Shown here in pieces: positions 27,519 through 36,911 of a DNA stretch of 64,000 nucleotides. The translations under genes and the position numbers were made by a program. Position 1 is the stretch's first letter; every line of letters starts with the position of its first letter. This stretch comes from Pseudomonas sihuiensis. Its GTDB lineage: Bacteria; Pseudomonadota; Gammaproteobacteria; Pseudomonadales; Pseudomonadaceae. The notes beneath the pieces were generated by a model. The model had not been told where the DNA came from. It ran no database searches and worked only from the letters and a program-made list of their open reading frames with translations. The stretch covers positions 4,774,001 through 4,838,000 of the forward strand of contig NZ_LT629797.1 of the NCBI RefSeq assembly GCF_900106015.1. The letters are read 5' to 3'.

Positions 27519-29588
27519 TTATTCGTCGCCGGCCGAGAAGTCGTAGTCCATCGACTGGCTCGGGCCCTGCAGGTAGTAGCCCTGAATGAAGTTGACCCCG
27601 GCCTGCCACAGCGTGGCGAGTACGCTGGCACTTTCGACGAAGGGCACGATGGTCAGCTTGGCCTGGGCATGCAAGCTGCTGAGCAGGGTTTTCAGCGCTT
27701 CCTGGTTCTCTGCATTGCTCAGGTCCTGGGAGAACGAGCCATCGACTTTGACGAAGTCCACTTGCAGGTGTTTGAGCGTGTTGAACGGGTTCAGCGCGCA
27801 GCCGAACTGGCTCAAGGCCACCTTGCAATGCAGTTCCGCCAGGCCTTGGGTCAGCGTCTTGGCCTGTTTCAGGTAGGCGATGGCGTCCGGTTCGCTGAAC
27901 TGGAACACCAGCGAGTCCGACGGCAGGCGCGCGGCTTTGAGTGCCACGCTGAGCCAGGGCAGCAGCGTCTGGTCCTGCAGGCTGGCGCTGGACAGGTGTA
28001 CGAATAGACGGGTGTTATGGCCTCTGGAGCGGTGATCGGCCAGTAGCTTGATCGAGTTGAGGATTACCCAGCGGTCGATCTTCTCGCCGAGGCCGGCATC
28101 CTTGGCGGCGGCGAGGAATTCCATTGGCGGCACCTCTGCACCCTGCGGATTGAGCAGGCGCAGCAGCACTTCATAGTGTTCGTGAGCATCGCCACGCAGG
28201 CTGATGATCGGCTGGAACAGCAGTCGGAAGCTGTTGTTCTCCAGTGCCTGCTGCACCATCGCCAGCAGGCTGCCGCGGTTGGCTGCTGCGGCGAGTTCAT
28301 CGGCCGGGTTGAACACTTTGATGGCATTGCCGTCACTGAGCTCGTCGGCGCAGCGGTGCGCGCGATCGAGGACTTCCTGCGCCTTGGCGGTTTTCTCGCT
28401 AAGGCCGGCGACGCCAATCGACAGGGTGGTCTGCGCGGTGCGGCCGCTGACATCGAACAGGTGGGCTTCGACCTTCGTCAGCAGGGGCGCCAGGCTGGCT
28501 TGGCACTGCTCGGGCGTCTGGCCCGGGAGCAGGGCGGCGAACACGTCGTCACCGAAGCGGGCCAATTGAGTGTCCGCCGGGAAATGTGCGCGCAGCAGGC
28601 CGGCCAGGTCGGTCAGCAGCAGGTCGATACCGGCCAGGCCGATCTCGCCCTGCATGCTGGCATAGCGGTCGACACGGATGTACGCCAGGGTCGAGGGCTG
28701 ACCGGTGTTGACGGCGCGCTCTGCGGCGCTGTCCATCAGCTCGAGGAAGTGATTGCGGTTGAACAGGCCGGTGACCAGATCCTGGCTGCTGATCTCGCGC
28801 AGTTTCTCTTCCAGTTCGGCATTGGAGGTTTCCGCGCGGATCACCACCTGAATGCACGGTTCGCCGTCATAGGTGGCGGGGGAGAAGGTCATCTGCGCGG
28901 CGAAGCTGCTGCCATCGGCGCGTACGCCCTGGCAATTGAGCTCGGCATTGCCTTCGGCGCTCTGGTAGTTCTTCAGGAAATCCTTGAACGCAGCGTGATC
29001 GGCACTGGCGATCAGGTCGATCATCGGCATGCCTTCCAGCTCTTCACCATCTTCGTAGCTGAACAGCTCGAGATAGGCACGGTTGGCATAGATGTGCATG
29101 CCGTCGTGGACGTAGGTGATGGCGTCTACCGAGCTTTCCAGCAGCAGCTGGCAGCGCTTCTCCGCTTCACGCAAGGCCACTTCGGCGGCACGGCGGGCGC
29201 GACGTTCCTCGAGGTTGGCCAGCTCGCGCTTGGCCACCAGCACCAGACGCTCGTCCTCACCTTGCGGCAGGGCGTCTTGCGCGCCGAACAAGAGGGCTTC
29301 GGTGATGATCTCGGAATCATTTTCCTCGACCAGCTGGATGACGGGGATGTCCTTGGCCTGGCGGCGGATGGCACTGATCGCCTCGCCAGGATCGAGATGC
29401 TCGCTGCTCGCTGCGCAGATCAGCAGGTCCCAGGTCTGTTGCAGTGTCTCTGCCAGGTCATCGCTGGAGGTCAGACGATGCACACGAGTGGCATGCCCGG
29501 CGTTGCGGAACAGACTGACTAGGCGCTCTGCTTCGTTCTGCGAGTCTTCGAGAATCAGCAGGCGGATGGTTTTTTTTTCGATGGCCAT
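27519..29588 (-). CDS. fimX: FimX, c-di-GMP effector for type IV pili
   Basis: 689 residues: REC-like domain (1-125), PAS (about 150-260), GGDEF (about 265-425) and EAL (about 435-685). The GGDEF motif is degenerate (FGDDVF, about residue 345) and the EAL motif reads EVL (about 472), as in FimX of P. aeruginosa. That protein neither makes nor breaks c-di-GMP but binds it through the EAL domain and promotes pilus assembly and twitching at the cell pole. The REC domain also seems to lack the phosphoryl-accepting Asp. A PilZ-like protein gene lies directly upstream on the same strand, 62 bp away. No Shine-Dalgarno is obvious at the start. Confidence 0.92.
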   Translation of the reverse strand: MAIEKKTIRLLILEDSQNEAERLVSLFRNAGHATRVHRLTSSDDLAETLQQTWDLLICAASSEHLDPGEAISAIRRQAKDIPVIQLVEENDSEIITEALLFGAQDALPQGEDERLVLVAKRELANLEERRARRAAEVALREAEKRCQLLLESSVDAITYVHDGMHIYANRAYLELFSYEDGEELEGMPMIDLIASADHAAFKDFLKNYQSAEGNAELNCQGVRADGSSFAAQMTFSPATYDGEPCIQVVIRAETSNAELEEKLREISSQDLVTGLFNRNHFLELMDSAAERAVNTGQPSTLAYIRVDRYASMQGEIGLAGIDLLLTDLAGLLRAHFPADTQLARFGDDVFAALLPGQTPEQCQASLAPLLTKVEAHLFDVSGRTAQTTLSIGVAGLSEKTAKAQEVLDRAHRCADELSDGNAIKVFNPADELAAAANRGSLLAMVQQALENNSFRLLFQPIISLRGDAHEHYEVLLRLLNPQGAEVPPMEFLAAAKDAGLGEKIDRWVILNSIKLLADHRSRGHNTRLFVHLSSASLQDQTLLPWLSVALKAARLPSDSLVFQFSEPDAIAYLKQAKTLTQGLAELHCKVALSQFGCALNPFNTLKHLQVDFVKVDGSFSQDLSNAENQEALKTLLSSLHAQAKLTIVPFVESASVLATLWQAGVNFIQGYYLQGPSQSMDYDFSAGDE

Positions 29589-29650
29589 AGAGGGGTCATT
29601 ACCGCGCCGAACGGACGCGAAAAGGCGACAAATGGTGAGTTCGCCGGAGC

Positions 29651-31453
29651 CTACAGCGACTTCCAGAGCGAGTCAAAATCTTCCTCCCCCGCAGGCTTCT
29701 GGCTTTGCGAGGCTGTGACCGGTGTCCCGGGCGCACCTTCTTCTTCGCCTACGCGGCGATACTCGAACTGGCTGAAGCTGCCGGTGCTGACCTGTCTGCG
29801 GGTCAGTAGCGCGCGGTGTTCTTCGCCGTGGTCGTTGATCAGGACCTTGCTGCCCTCCTGAAATGGCAGGCGTGGGGTGATCAGGCTGGCGGGGCGAGAA
29901 ATGGCGCTGATTTCCGGTAGCAGCAGGGCGCGCAGAAACTGGCTGTTCTGCTCGGCTTTGCGCAACAGTTGCAGGCCGCAGGGGCGGGCGTGCGGTGCGA
30001 TCAGCTCGATACCCATCTGCGTGCCGCCGCCGCGCACTTGGCGAATCCAGCGCACGATGGCCACGCTCCAGCCCTGGCTGGGGTTGTCTTGTACGCCTAG
30101 CAGTTCACCGGCCTGCAGTTGGCTGGGGACGTCCTTGGGCCAGGACAGGCAATAGCCACCTGGGCTGTGATTGACGATGGGCAGGGGGAAGGTCGGGTAA
30201 CTTTCGCCATTGCTCTCAGGCTGCGCCTGCTCACCGGGGGTTACCTTGGTGTACTGAATCTCTTCGAAGTGGATTTCGTCAGCCGCATTGCGCTGGGCAT
30301 CGAAGGCGTTCGACCAGACATCAGGCTCGCCCGTGGAAGGCTTGAATACCGCAGCGCCCAACTCTACCGGGCGTTTCAGCACTTCAGCGAACGAGCAGCG
30401 TCCGGAGAGGAAGAAATGCAGCGCGGTCATACCGATGCACAGGGTCAGGCTGCCTTGCCCCGGCGTGCGCTGGAAGGTGCGCTCGGCGATGTCGCCCCAG
30501 GCTGCGGCAACGTGCTGCAGCAGATCGAGGGTAATGCCCTCCGGAATCATCAGGCGCGATTTGCTGCGCTCTTCTTCGGGAAGTTCCAGGTATTCCTTGA
30601 TGGCATCGACCAGCGGCTGCGTATCGATGCCCAGCAGGTTGTGCAATTCGCTGCTCTGATACAACGACTTGTAGCGCGGCGGGCCGTCGACCTGCGGCGC
30701 CAGCACGAACAGGCTGTCGGCATGGTCGCCTGGCTGCAGCTTGACCAGCGCGCTCCAGGGCTCCAGCGCTTGCGCCAGGCGGGCGATGCCGTTCTGGCGC
30801 ATCTGGTTGGTGCGCGCGCAGCCGAGTAGCAGTGCGGTCACGTAGGTCTGCTCGGTGCTCAGGCCCTGAGTATGGCGTGCCAGTGGGTCGCGAATGACCT
30901 GACGTTGCAGGCGCTGCTCGCAGGCAATCTGATAGAGCTGATGCAGCTCCAGCCAGAGCCCTTCCGGAACCGGGCAGTAAAGCTGACTGGCACGAATCAG
31001 CGGACTGCACAGGCTGTGGCTGGCGCGCTGCAGGGAGACGGCGAGCAACTGGTCGCGATCTTTGCCGCTGCGGGCGATCACGCGGGAAATGATCAGCTTG
31101 TAGCCGACGGCCAGGTGGTTCTGCAGCGCCTGGCACAGATTGGCCACTTTGCGCGGGCGCTCGTCGAGAACGATGGCCTGGTTGAGAAAGTGACGCTCCA
31201 GGTGTTGGCAGACGAAGCTGACTTCCGGGCGCAGCAGTTCGAGTAACTGCAGGCGATTTTCCGAAGGGGTGAGGAATTGATTGAGTTCCACCAGGCTCTG
31301 ATACAACTGACGTGCGGTTTCACCGATGTTCGCCTTGGGCAGGCCTGCGATCCAGCGTTTCAGATCGCGGGGGCTGCCGTCGCAGAAACTGAGGCTCTGC
31401 TTGCTCGGCGTGGGAACGCGCAACAGTTGAAGGTGGGTACTCTGTCTATCCAT
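29651..31453 (-). CDS. PilZ-like domain protein upstream of fimX
   Basis: 600 residues of uncharacterised protein. The first ~430 residues are mostly helical with no motif I can name. At about 440-520 a beta-rich block reads IVNHSPGGYCLSW and later QMGIELIAP. This resembles the second half of a PilZ domain (D/N-x-S-x-x-G and a G-I-E-F-like strand), although the RxxxR half is not evident. A second beta block follows, and the chain ends in an acidic tail closing EDFDSLWKSL. I chose the ATG at 31453; an in-frame ATG at 31543 lacks an RBS. Adjacency to fimX suggests a role in c-di-GMP control of pili, by inference. Confidence 0.65.
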   Translation of the reverse strand: MDRQSTHLQLLRVPTPSKQSLSFCDGSPRDLKRWIAGLPKANIGETARQLYQSLVELNQFLTPSENRLQLLELLRPEVSFVCQHLERHFLNQAIVLDERPRKVANLCQALQNHLAVGYKLIISRVIARSGKDRDQLLAVSLQRASHSLCSPLIRASQLYCPVPEGLWLELHQLYQIACEQRLQRQVIRDPLARHTQGLSTEQTYVTALLLGCARTNQMRQNGIARLAQALEPWSALVKLQPGDHADSLFVLAPQVDGPPRYKSLYQSSELHNLLGIDTQPLVDAIKEYLELPEEERSKSRLMIPEGITLDLLQHVAAAWGDIAERTFQRTPGQGSLTLCIGMTALHFFLSGRCSFAEVLKRPVELGAAVFKPSTGEPDVWSNAFDAQRNAADEIHFEEIQYTKVTPGEQAQPESNGESYPTFPLPIVNHSPGGYCLSWPKDVPSQLQAGELLGVQDNPSQGWSVAIVRWIRQVRGGGTQMGIELIAPHARPCGLQLLRKAEQNSQFLRALLLPEISAISRPASLITPRLPFQEGSKVLINDHGEEHRALLTRRQVSTGSFSQFEYRRVGEEEGAPGTPVTASQSQKPAGEEDFDSLWKSL

Positions 31454-31620
31454 CAAACTCGGATACTCCGGCCACGCAATACCAAGCGGCTCTAGTAATA
31501 GTCTTTCGAACTCTAGCAGTATCTGCCTGTGCTGGCAGCCCATCCGCGCGGACGGCCTGCCTCGCCAGAGTACGGATCTATGACCGAACGGTCGAGATGC
31601 GGGTTCCTTTTCTCAGCGGC

Positions 31621-32481
31621 TCAGTTATGAACCGTGCCCATCAGCTGGCCCATGCGCACTGCGCTGCCTGCGCCCAGCTCCTGGGCCCATTGCACCTGAT
31701 TCGGGCCGAACAGGACGATGGCAGTAGAGCCCAGTTTGAAGCGGCCCATTTCTGCGCCCTTGGCCAGTTCGATCGGCCCGCGTGCTTGCGCGTCATAGCG
31801 GGTGCTCTTCAGCTCGCGCTTGGGTGGCGTGACCAGGCCGGCCCATACGGTTTCCACGCTGGCAACGATCATCGCGCCCACCAGTACCACGGCCATCGGC
31901 CCGCGCTCGGTGTCGAACAGGCAAACCACGCGCTCGTTGCGGGCGAATAGTTCCGGCACGTTTTCCGCGGTGGTCTGGTTGACCGAGAACAGGCGGCCCG
32001 GCACGTAGATCATCTCTTTCAGCGTGCCGCCCAGCGGCATATGGACGCGGTGGTAATCCTTCGGCGAGAGGTACACGGTGGCGAACTGGCCGCCCATGAA
32101 CGGTGCTGCACGTTCGGCGTCGCCGCCAAGGAGTTCGACCGCGCTGAAACTGTGACCCTTGGCCTGGAAGATGCGGCCGTGCTCGATGGCGCCGAGTTGG
32201 CTGACTGCTCCGTCGGCCGGGCTGAGAATGGCCCCGGGAGTTTCATCCAGCGGGCGCGCGCCGTCTTTCAGGGCGCGGGTGAAGAACGCGTTGAAATGTT
32301 CGTAAGCACGCAGGTCCTCGACTTGCGCTTCGCTCATGTTGACCTGGTACTGCTTGGCGAACCACGAGATCAGCGGATTCTTCAGCCAGCCGATACGGCA
32401 TTCGGCAACGCAGCCGATCAGGCGCGAGAGCAGGTGATGAGGCAGCAGGTACTGGCTGAGGATAAAAAGACGTTGTTTCAT
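31621..32481 (-). CDS. psd: Phosphatidylserine decarboxylase proenzyme
   Basis: 286 residues; makes phosphatidylethanolamine at the inner membrane. The self-cleavage site LGST, which yields the pyruvoyl group, lies near the C-terminus (FKLGSTAIVLFGP). Other conserved blocks are ILSPADGAVSQLG, LSPKDYHRVHMPLGG and ALVAVLVGAMIV-like (here MAVVLVGAMIVASVE). The ATG at 32481 follows AAGGAA by 7 bases. The longer reading from 32607 would overlap rhdA and is rejected. It lies 70 bp after rhdA on the same strand. Confidence 0.96.
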   Translation of the reverse strand: MKQRLFILSQYLLPHHLLSRLIGCVAECRIGWLKNPLISWFAKQYQVNMSEAQVEDLRAYEHFNAFFTRALKDGARPLDETPGAILSPADGAVSQLGAIEHGRIFQAKGHSFSAVELLGGDAERAAPFMGGQFATVYLSPKDYHRVHMPLGGTLKEMIYVPGRLFSVNQTTAENVPELFARNERVVCLFDTERGPMAVVLVGAMIVASVETVWAGLVTPPKRELKSTRYDAQARGPIELAKGAEMGRFKLGSTAIVLFGPNQVQWAQELGAGSAVRMGQLMGTVHN

Positions 32482-32551
32482 CGTGTTTCCTTGAAGGTTC
32501 TGAACCGGCATTGGCGTGGCCAGGCCGGGTGCAACTGAATGGTCGACGGAC

Positions 32552-33367
32552 TCAACGTTCGATGGGCGTGTCGGGCAGGTTGCCCCACTCGGACCAGGAG
32601 CCGGCATAGGCCTTCACGCGTGGATAGCCGAGTGCCTTGGCTACCACATAGCTGAAGCCGGAGCGGCGGTGAGTCTGGCAGTGGGTGATCATTTCCTTGT
32701 CGGGTGTGATGCCCAGGCCTTGCAGGATTTCTGCGATATCCGTGCGAATGCGCATACCGCGTTGCGGGTCCATGCCGGCGGTCCACTCGAAATGGGTGGC
32801 GCCGGGGATATGCCCGCCACGCGCTGAACTCAGTTTTTCGCCGCGGTATTCGTCCGCGCCGCGCACGTCCCAGATGGCCAGGTCGACAGCATTCAGGCGC
32901 GATTGCAGGTACTCGCGGGTAGCGGTGGGGGCATCGCTCAGCGTCAGTGTCACCTCGGTGCGGGTCACTGCTGGCGCTTCCTGGCTCAGTTCGAGGCCAT
33001 CGCTGACCCAGGCCTGCAGGCCGCCATTGAGGAAGTGGTAGCGCTGATGGCCGATCACGTCGAGCAGCCAGATGAAGCGACCGGCCCAGGGGCCGCCCTC
33101 ATCGTCGTAGACCACATAAACGGCATCCGCGTGATGACCGATATCGGCGAACAGCGCTTCGAGCTGCGCTCGCTCGGGCAGCAGCCCGGGGGCGGGCGGC
33201 AGGCCCAGTTGCGTGCGCTTGGCATCTACCCAGCGCGCGCCTGGGATGTGGCCGGCGGCATAGCGCGCTGCGCTGCTCAGATCGAGCAGGATCAGGTCGG
33301 CTGCATCCAGGCGTTCGGCCAGTTGGGCTGGCTCGATCACCAGTGGCAAGTTGTCGAAGGCGGACAT
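32552..33367 (-). CDS. rhdA: Thiosulfate sulfurtransferase (rhodanese)
   Basis: 271 residues with two rhodanese domains. The first (LILLDLSSAARYAAGHIPGARWV) has lost its active-site Cys. The second carries the active loop HCQTHRRSG with the persulfide Cys, very close to the CQTHHRS loop of Azotobacter RhdA. It transfers sulfane sulfur from thiosulfate to cyanide or other acceptors. AAGGAGG precedes the ATG at 33367 by 7 bases. It is located between the HDOD gene and psd, all on the minus strand. Confidence 0.95.
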   Translation of the reverse strand: MSAFDNLPLVIEPAQLAERLDAADLILLDLSSAARYAAGHIPGARWVDAKRTQLGLPPAPGLLPERAQLEALFADIGHHADAVYVVYDDEGGPWAGRFIWLLDVIGHQRYHFLNGGLQAWVSDGLELSQEAPAVTRTEVTLTLSDAPTATREYLQSRLNAVDLAIWDVRGADEYRGEKLSSARGGHIPGATHFEWTAGMDPQRGMRIRTDIAEILQGLGITPDKEMITHCQTHRRSGFSYVVAKALGYPRVKAYAGSWSEWGNLPDTPIER

Positions 33368-33417
33368 GACGGCCTCCTTGAATGAAAAGAGGTCGATTGT
33401 AGCGGAAACAGAGCGCT

Positions 33418-34941
33418 TCAGCGCTCGCGCCTGGAAAAGCTGCCCAGCGCGCGCTCGATGCACTGCACGGTCTTGCCGAACGCCTGCAGGCAGACGTCAT
33501 TGAGTGGTTGGCCGCCCTGGTCGGCCACGACCAGCATCACCACCCGACCGTTATTGGCCACAGAGCGCAGCAGCAGATGCTCGCTGGGGAACAGGGCCTT
33601 GAGGTTGCCTGGCAGCAGTGCCGAAAACTGCGCCACGTTGCTGGGCGTCAGGCGCAGTTGTCCTGGCGCGCTGAGCAGGCGTTTCAATACCTGACTTTGT
33701 GCCGGGTCGAGGCTGAGGGTGGCCGCGCTGGCATTGAGCCCCGCCTGTTGCTGGGTTAGCAGGCGGGTGTGCTGGCGATCAGCAAGAAGCAGCAGCACGC
33801 GCTTCAGGCCGCAGGCCTGCAAGGCGTCGCGGGCGCAGGCAGTCAGTTGCGGCACGTTGGCAAAGGTGCTGGGTTCGACGAGCAGGCGTGCACAGTGCTG
33901 GCGCCAGATGGCAAGGTCATCGCGCTTGGGGGGCGCTGCGGCGCTGACGGCTGGCTTCAGGCGATGGGCGTCCCACGGCCAGATCAGTGCCTGGGCCGGG
34001 TGCCAGAGTGTGTGATCGTGAATCAGACGTGCGCTGCTCACGGCGTGCTGGTGCACTTCCTGTTGCAGCTCACTCAGGGGGATCTGCAGGTAAAGTCCGG
34101 TAAGACGTTGCCAGCGCAGGCTGTGCGCGGTATCCCAGGCGTGGTGGGCGGATACTGCCAAACCGTTGGCCAGCAGCACGCAGTTGCTCGGATGGGTGAG
34201 CCAGTGGCGCAGGGGGATGTCGGCGTCGAGCATCTGCTGTTGATGCAGGGGATGCTCGTTGTCGCGAGCGATGTGCAGCGCCCGGACCAGTTGGCGACGA
34301 TCACGCTCGAGCAGGCGGTAGCCGCGCACGATCCATTCTGGCAGTCGCCAGCGCTCGGCCAGTTTGACGCACAGCTGGATCAAGGTGACGCCGAGCAGCT
34401 CTTTCTCGACAGCAGCGGGCCGTTCGCCCTTGAGCAGCACGCGTTGCTCCCAGGCCTCGAACAGCTGCGGATGGGCGCACAGCAATGGCCAGATGGGTGA
34501 GAGAAACAGCAGGCTGCAGCCGTGCAGTTCATTCCACAAGCGCGCCAGGCGAGCACCGAACAGGCCACGAGCCTGTTGGCTGGCATGCTGACTGATCAGC
34601 AAAATCTGCTTGAATGCTAGAGGGATGTCACTTTCTGGCAGGGCAGGCGCCTGGCTGAGCAGGGCTTCGCAGCGGCTCAGGCCCAGGCGCGACAGCGCAG
34701 TTTCGACGCTCTCGGCTGGATCGCTGAGGCTGTTGCTCGATTGGTTTGCCTCGCGCAGTACCTGCAGGGCGAAAGAGGGGCTGGACTCTATCGCCTCGGC
34801 AATTTCGCGCCAGGTCCGGCGACTGTCTCCCAGGATGCGACGCAGGCGCAAATGCTGCTGCTGCTCGATAGGCAGTGGCAACTTGCCCAGATGTTGTACC
34901 CAGGCGTCCAGAGTGCGTGGCAGAGACTTTGACGTCGGCAT
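33418..34941 (-). CDS. HDOD domain protein
   Basis: 507 residues. The N-terminal ~220 residues resemble an HDOD domain: LPLPIEQQQHLRLRRILGDSRRTWREIAEAIESSPSFALQVLREANQSS, then AVSRLGLSR-like (here ALSRLGLSRCEALL). The later part (about 350-500) looks like a GAF-type sensory fold ending in VVMLVVADQGGQPL. HDOD proteins lack HD metal ligands and act in signalling and motility in several proteobacteria. The gene is divergent from motA, 119 bp away. The start at 34941 has only a weak GAG before it; an in-frame ATG at 35037 overlaps the motA promoter and is rejected. Confidence 0.75.
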   Translation of the reverse strand: MPTSKSLPRTLDAWVQHLGKLPLPIEQQQHLRLRRILGDSRRTWREIAEAIESSPSFALQVLREANQSSNSLSDPAESVETALSRLGLSRCEALLSQAPALPESDIPLAFKQILLISQHASQQARGLFGARLARLWNELHGCSLLFLSPIWPLLCAHPQLFEAWEQRVLLKGERPAAVEKELLGVTLIQLCVKLAERWRLPEWIVRGYRLLERDRRQLVRALHIARDNEHPLHQQQMLDADIPLRHWLTHPSNCVLLANGLAVSAHHAWDTAHSLRWQRLTGLYLQIPLSELQQEVHQHAVSSARLIHDHTLWHPAQALIWPWDAHRLKPAVSAAAPPKRDDLAIWRQHCARLLVEPSTFANVPQLTACARDALQACGLKRVLLLLADRQHTRLLTQQQAGLNASAATLSLDPAQSQVLKRLLSAPGQLRLTPSNVAQFSALLPGNLKALFPSEHLLLRSVANNGRVVMLVVADQGGQPLNDVCLQAFGKTVQCIERALGSFSRRER

Positions 34942-34979
34942 ATTGGCTCGAGTCGAACTGGCTTTTGACCATAACTGGC

Positions 34980-35006
34980 TATAGTCTGGCGTATAAGCTC
35001 CGATAA
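34980..35006 (+). promoter_or_regulatory. Sigma-28 (FliA) type promoter of motAB
   Basis: TATAGTCT, exactly 11 bases, then TCCGATAA. Against the flagellar consensus TAAAGTTT-N11-GCCGATAA this matches 6 of 8 and 7 of 8 positions. The motA ATG is 55 bp downstream. Confidence 0.75.
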
Positions 35007-35060
35007 TTAGAAGGGTTGTTTTTAATAACCCGTCCACTAGGCACTACAAGCGTTTACTCC

Positions 35061-35912
35061 ATGGTAAAAATCTTAGGCATCATTGTCGTCTTTGGCTGTG
35101 TGCTCGGCGGGTTCATACTCTCGGGCGGGAAGTTCATGGCATTGGTCCACCCCTTCGAGGTTCTGATTATTGGCGGCGCGGCGCTGGGAGCATTCCTCCA
35201 GGCCAACCCCGGCAGCATGTTCATGCAGGTTTTCAAGAAATCGCTGAGCATGTTTGGCAGTCGCTTTACCCACGCTTATTACCTCGAAGTGCTCAAACTG
35301 CTGTACGAGATCCTCAACAAGAGTCGCCGCGAGGGCATGATGGCCATCGAGGCAGACGTCGAAGATCCCAACGCCAGTCCGATCTTCAGCAAGTATCCCG
35401 GTGTGCTCAAGGATGCGCGGATGACTGCGTTCATCTGCGATTACCTGCGCATCATGTCTTCCGGCAACATGGCGCCGCACGAACTCGAAGGCCTGTTCGA
35501 CATGGAACTGGCCAGCCTCAAGGAGGAAGTGGAGCACCCGGCGCACGCCGTGGCCAAGGTCGCCGACGGCATGCCGGCCATGGGTATCGTCGCGGCCGTG
35601 CTGGGCATCGTGATCACCATGTCGATCCTGGCAGAAGCGGACAACGCGCAGATCGGTGAGAAGGTGGGTACTGCTCTGGTCGGTACCTTCCTCGGCATTC
35701 TCGCTTCCTACGGTTTCTTCGGCCCACTGTCGAACGCGCTGGAACATGACGCCAAGGAAGAGCTGAACCTTTACGAAGCGATCAAGGCGACCCTGGTCGC
35801 TTCAGCATCGGGCATGCCGCCGACCCTGGCCGTAGAGTTCGGGCGCAAGGTGCTGTATCCGGCGCATCGTCCGAGCTTCAGCGAGCTCGAACAGGCCATG
35901 CGCGGCAGCTAA
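35061..35912 (+). CDS. motA: Flagellar motor stator protein MotA
   Basis: 283 residues with four transmembrane helices and a large cytoplasmic loop. The N-terminus MVKILGIIVVFGCVLGGFILSGGKFMALVHPFE, the loop with ARMTAFICDYLRIMSSGNM, then MPAMGIVAAVLGIVITM and FLGILASYGFFGPLSNA are diagnostic. With MotB it forms the proton channel that drives the flagellum. The ATG at 35061 gives the family length; an earlier in-frame ATG at 35016 lies too close to the promoter. It is directly followed by motB, 3 bp apart. Confidence 0.97.
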   Translation: MVKILGIIVVFGCVLGGFILSGGKFMALVHPFEVLIIGGAALGAFLQANPGSMFMQVFKKSLSMFGSRFTHAYYLEVLKLLYEILNKSRREGMMAIEADVEDPNASPIFSKYPGVLKDARMTAFICDYLRIMSSGNMAPHELEGLFDMELASLKEEVEHPAHAVAKVADGMPAMGIVAAVLGIVITMSILAEADNAQIGEKVGTALVGTFLGILASYGFFGPLSNALEHDAKEELNLYEAIKATLVASASGMPPTLAVEFGRKVLYPAHRPSFSELEQAMRGS

Positions 35913-35915
35913 GCC

Positions 35916-36911
35916 ATGGAAAATAACCAACCCATCATCGTCAAGCGGGTCAAGAAGACCGCTGGCGGACACCATGGCGGTGCCTGGAAGATCGCTTTTG
36001 CCGACTTCGCAACCGCCATGATGGCGTTCTTCCTGGTCATGTGGCTGATGACATCGGCCACTCCGGAACAGAAGAAAGCCATTTCCGGCTATTTCCAGGA
36101 CCCGATCGGTTTCACCGAGAGTGCCAGTCCATACGCCATCGACCTGGGCGGCACGCCTACGCCAGCGCCCGAGCGCACCCTTAATCCTGACATCTCCGAG
36201 ACGCCGGAGAGTCAACCGGATGAGTCCGGCGTCAGCACCGATCAGATCGAAACCCTGGCTGAAAAGATGGAGCAGGAGCGTCTGGAACTGCTGTTGCAGG
36301 AGCTGCAGAACAAGGTCGAAGAGAATCCCGAGCTGCAGCGTTTCAAGGACCAGATACTGTTCGAAATCACCCAGGATGGCCTGCGCATCCAGATCATGGA
36401 CGCCGAGAATCGACCGATGTTCGCCCTCGGCAGTGCCAACCTTCAGCCCTATTTCGAAGACATCCTGCTGGCCATGGCCGACACCATTCGCGCGGTGCCG
36501 AACAAGATCAGCATCAGCGGTCACACCGATGCCAAGCCGTTCGTAGGGCGCGGCGATTTTGGCAACTGGGAGCTGTCATCCAACCGTGCCAACGCCGCGA
36601 GGCGCACGCTGGTGGCGGGCGGCTATCCGGACGAGCAGGTGGCGCGGGTGGTCGGCTATGCCTCGTCGGCGCTGTTCGACCGCGAGGACCCATTCAATCC
36701 GGTCAATCGGCGCATCGATATCGTTGTGCTGACCAAGAAGGCGCAGCGCGCCATCGAGGGCGAACAAGGCGTCGAGGAAGGCACTACGCCCGCGTCGGGC
36801 GAGGCTCCGGCGGACGCGGCGAGTGAACCGCTAGCGCCAGAGCAGCTACAGCAGCGCCTGAATATCTTCGAAGAAGGCGCCTTGCAGTTCGATCAACTGA
36901 ATAATCAGTAA
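35916..36911 (+). CDS. motB: Flagellar motor stator protein MotB
   Basis: 331 residues. One transmembrane helix follows a basic N-terminus and includes the proton-binding Asp ([20 protein letters not shown]). The plug region and a linker rich in Glu and Pro come next, then the OmpA-like peptidoglycan-binding domain with [11 protein letters not shown] and [14 protein letters not shown]. It anchors the stator to the cell wall. Its last 7 bp overlap the end of rsgA on the other strand. Confidence 0.97.
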   Translation: MENNQPIIVKRVKKTAGGHHGGAWKIAFADFATAMMAFFLVMWLMTSATPEQKKAISGYFQDPIGFTESASPYAIDLGGTPTPAPERTLNPDISETPESQPDESGVSTDQIETLAEKMEQERLELLLQELQNKVEENPELQRFKDQILFEITQDGLRIQIMDAENRPMFALGSANLQPYFEDILLAMADTIRAVPNKISISGHTDAKPFVGRGDFGNWELSSNRANAARRTLVAGGYPDEQVARVVGYASSALFDREDPFNPVNRRIDIVVLTKKAQRAIEGEQGVEEGTTPASGEAPADAASEPLAPEQLQQRLNIFEEGALQFDQLNNQ

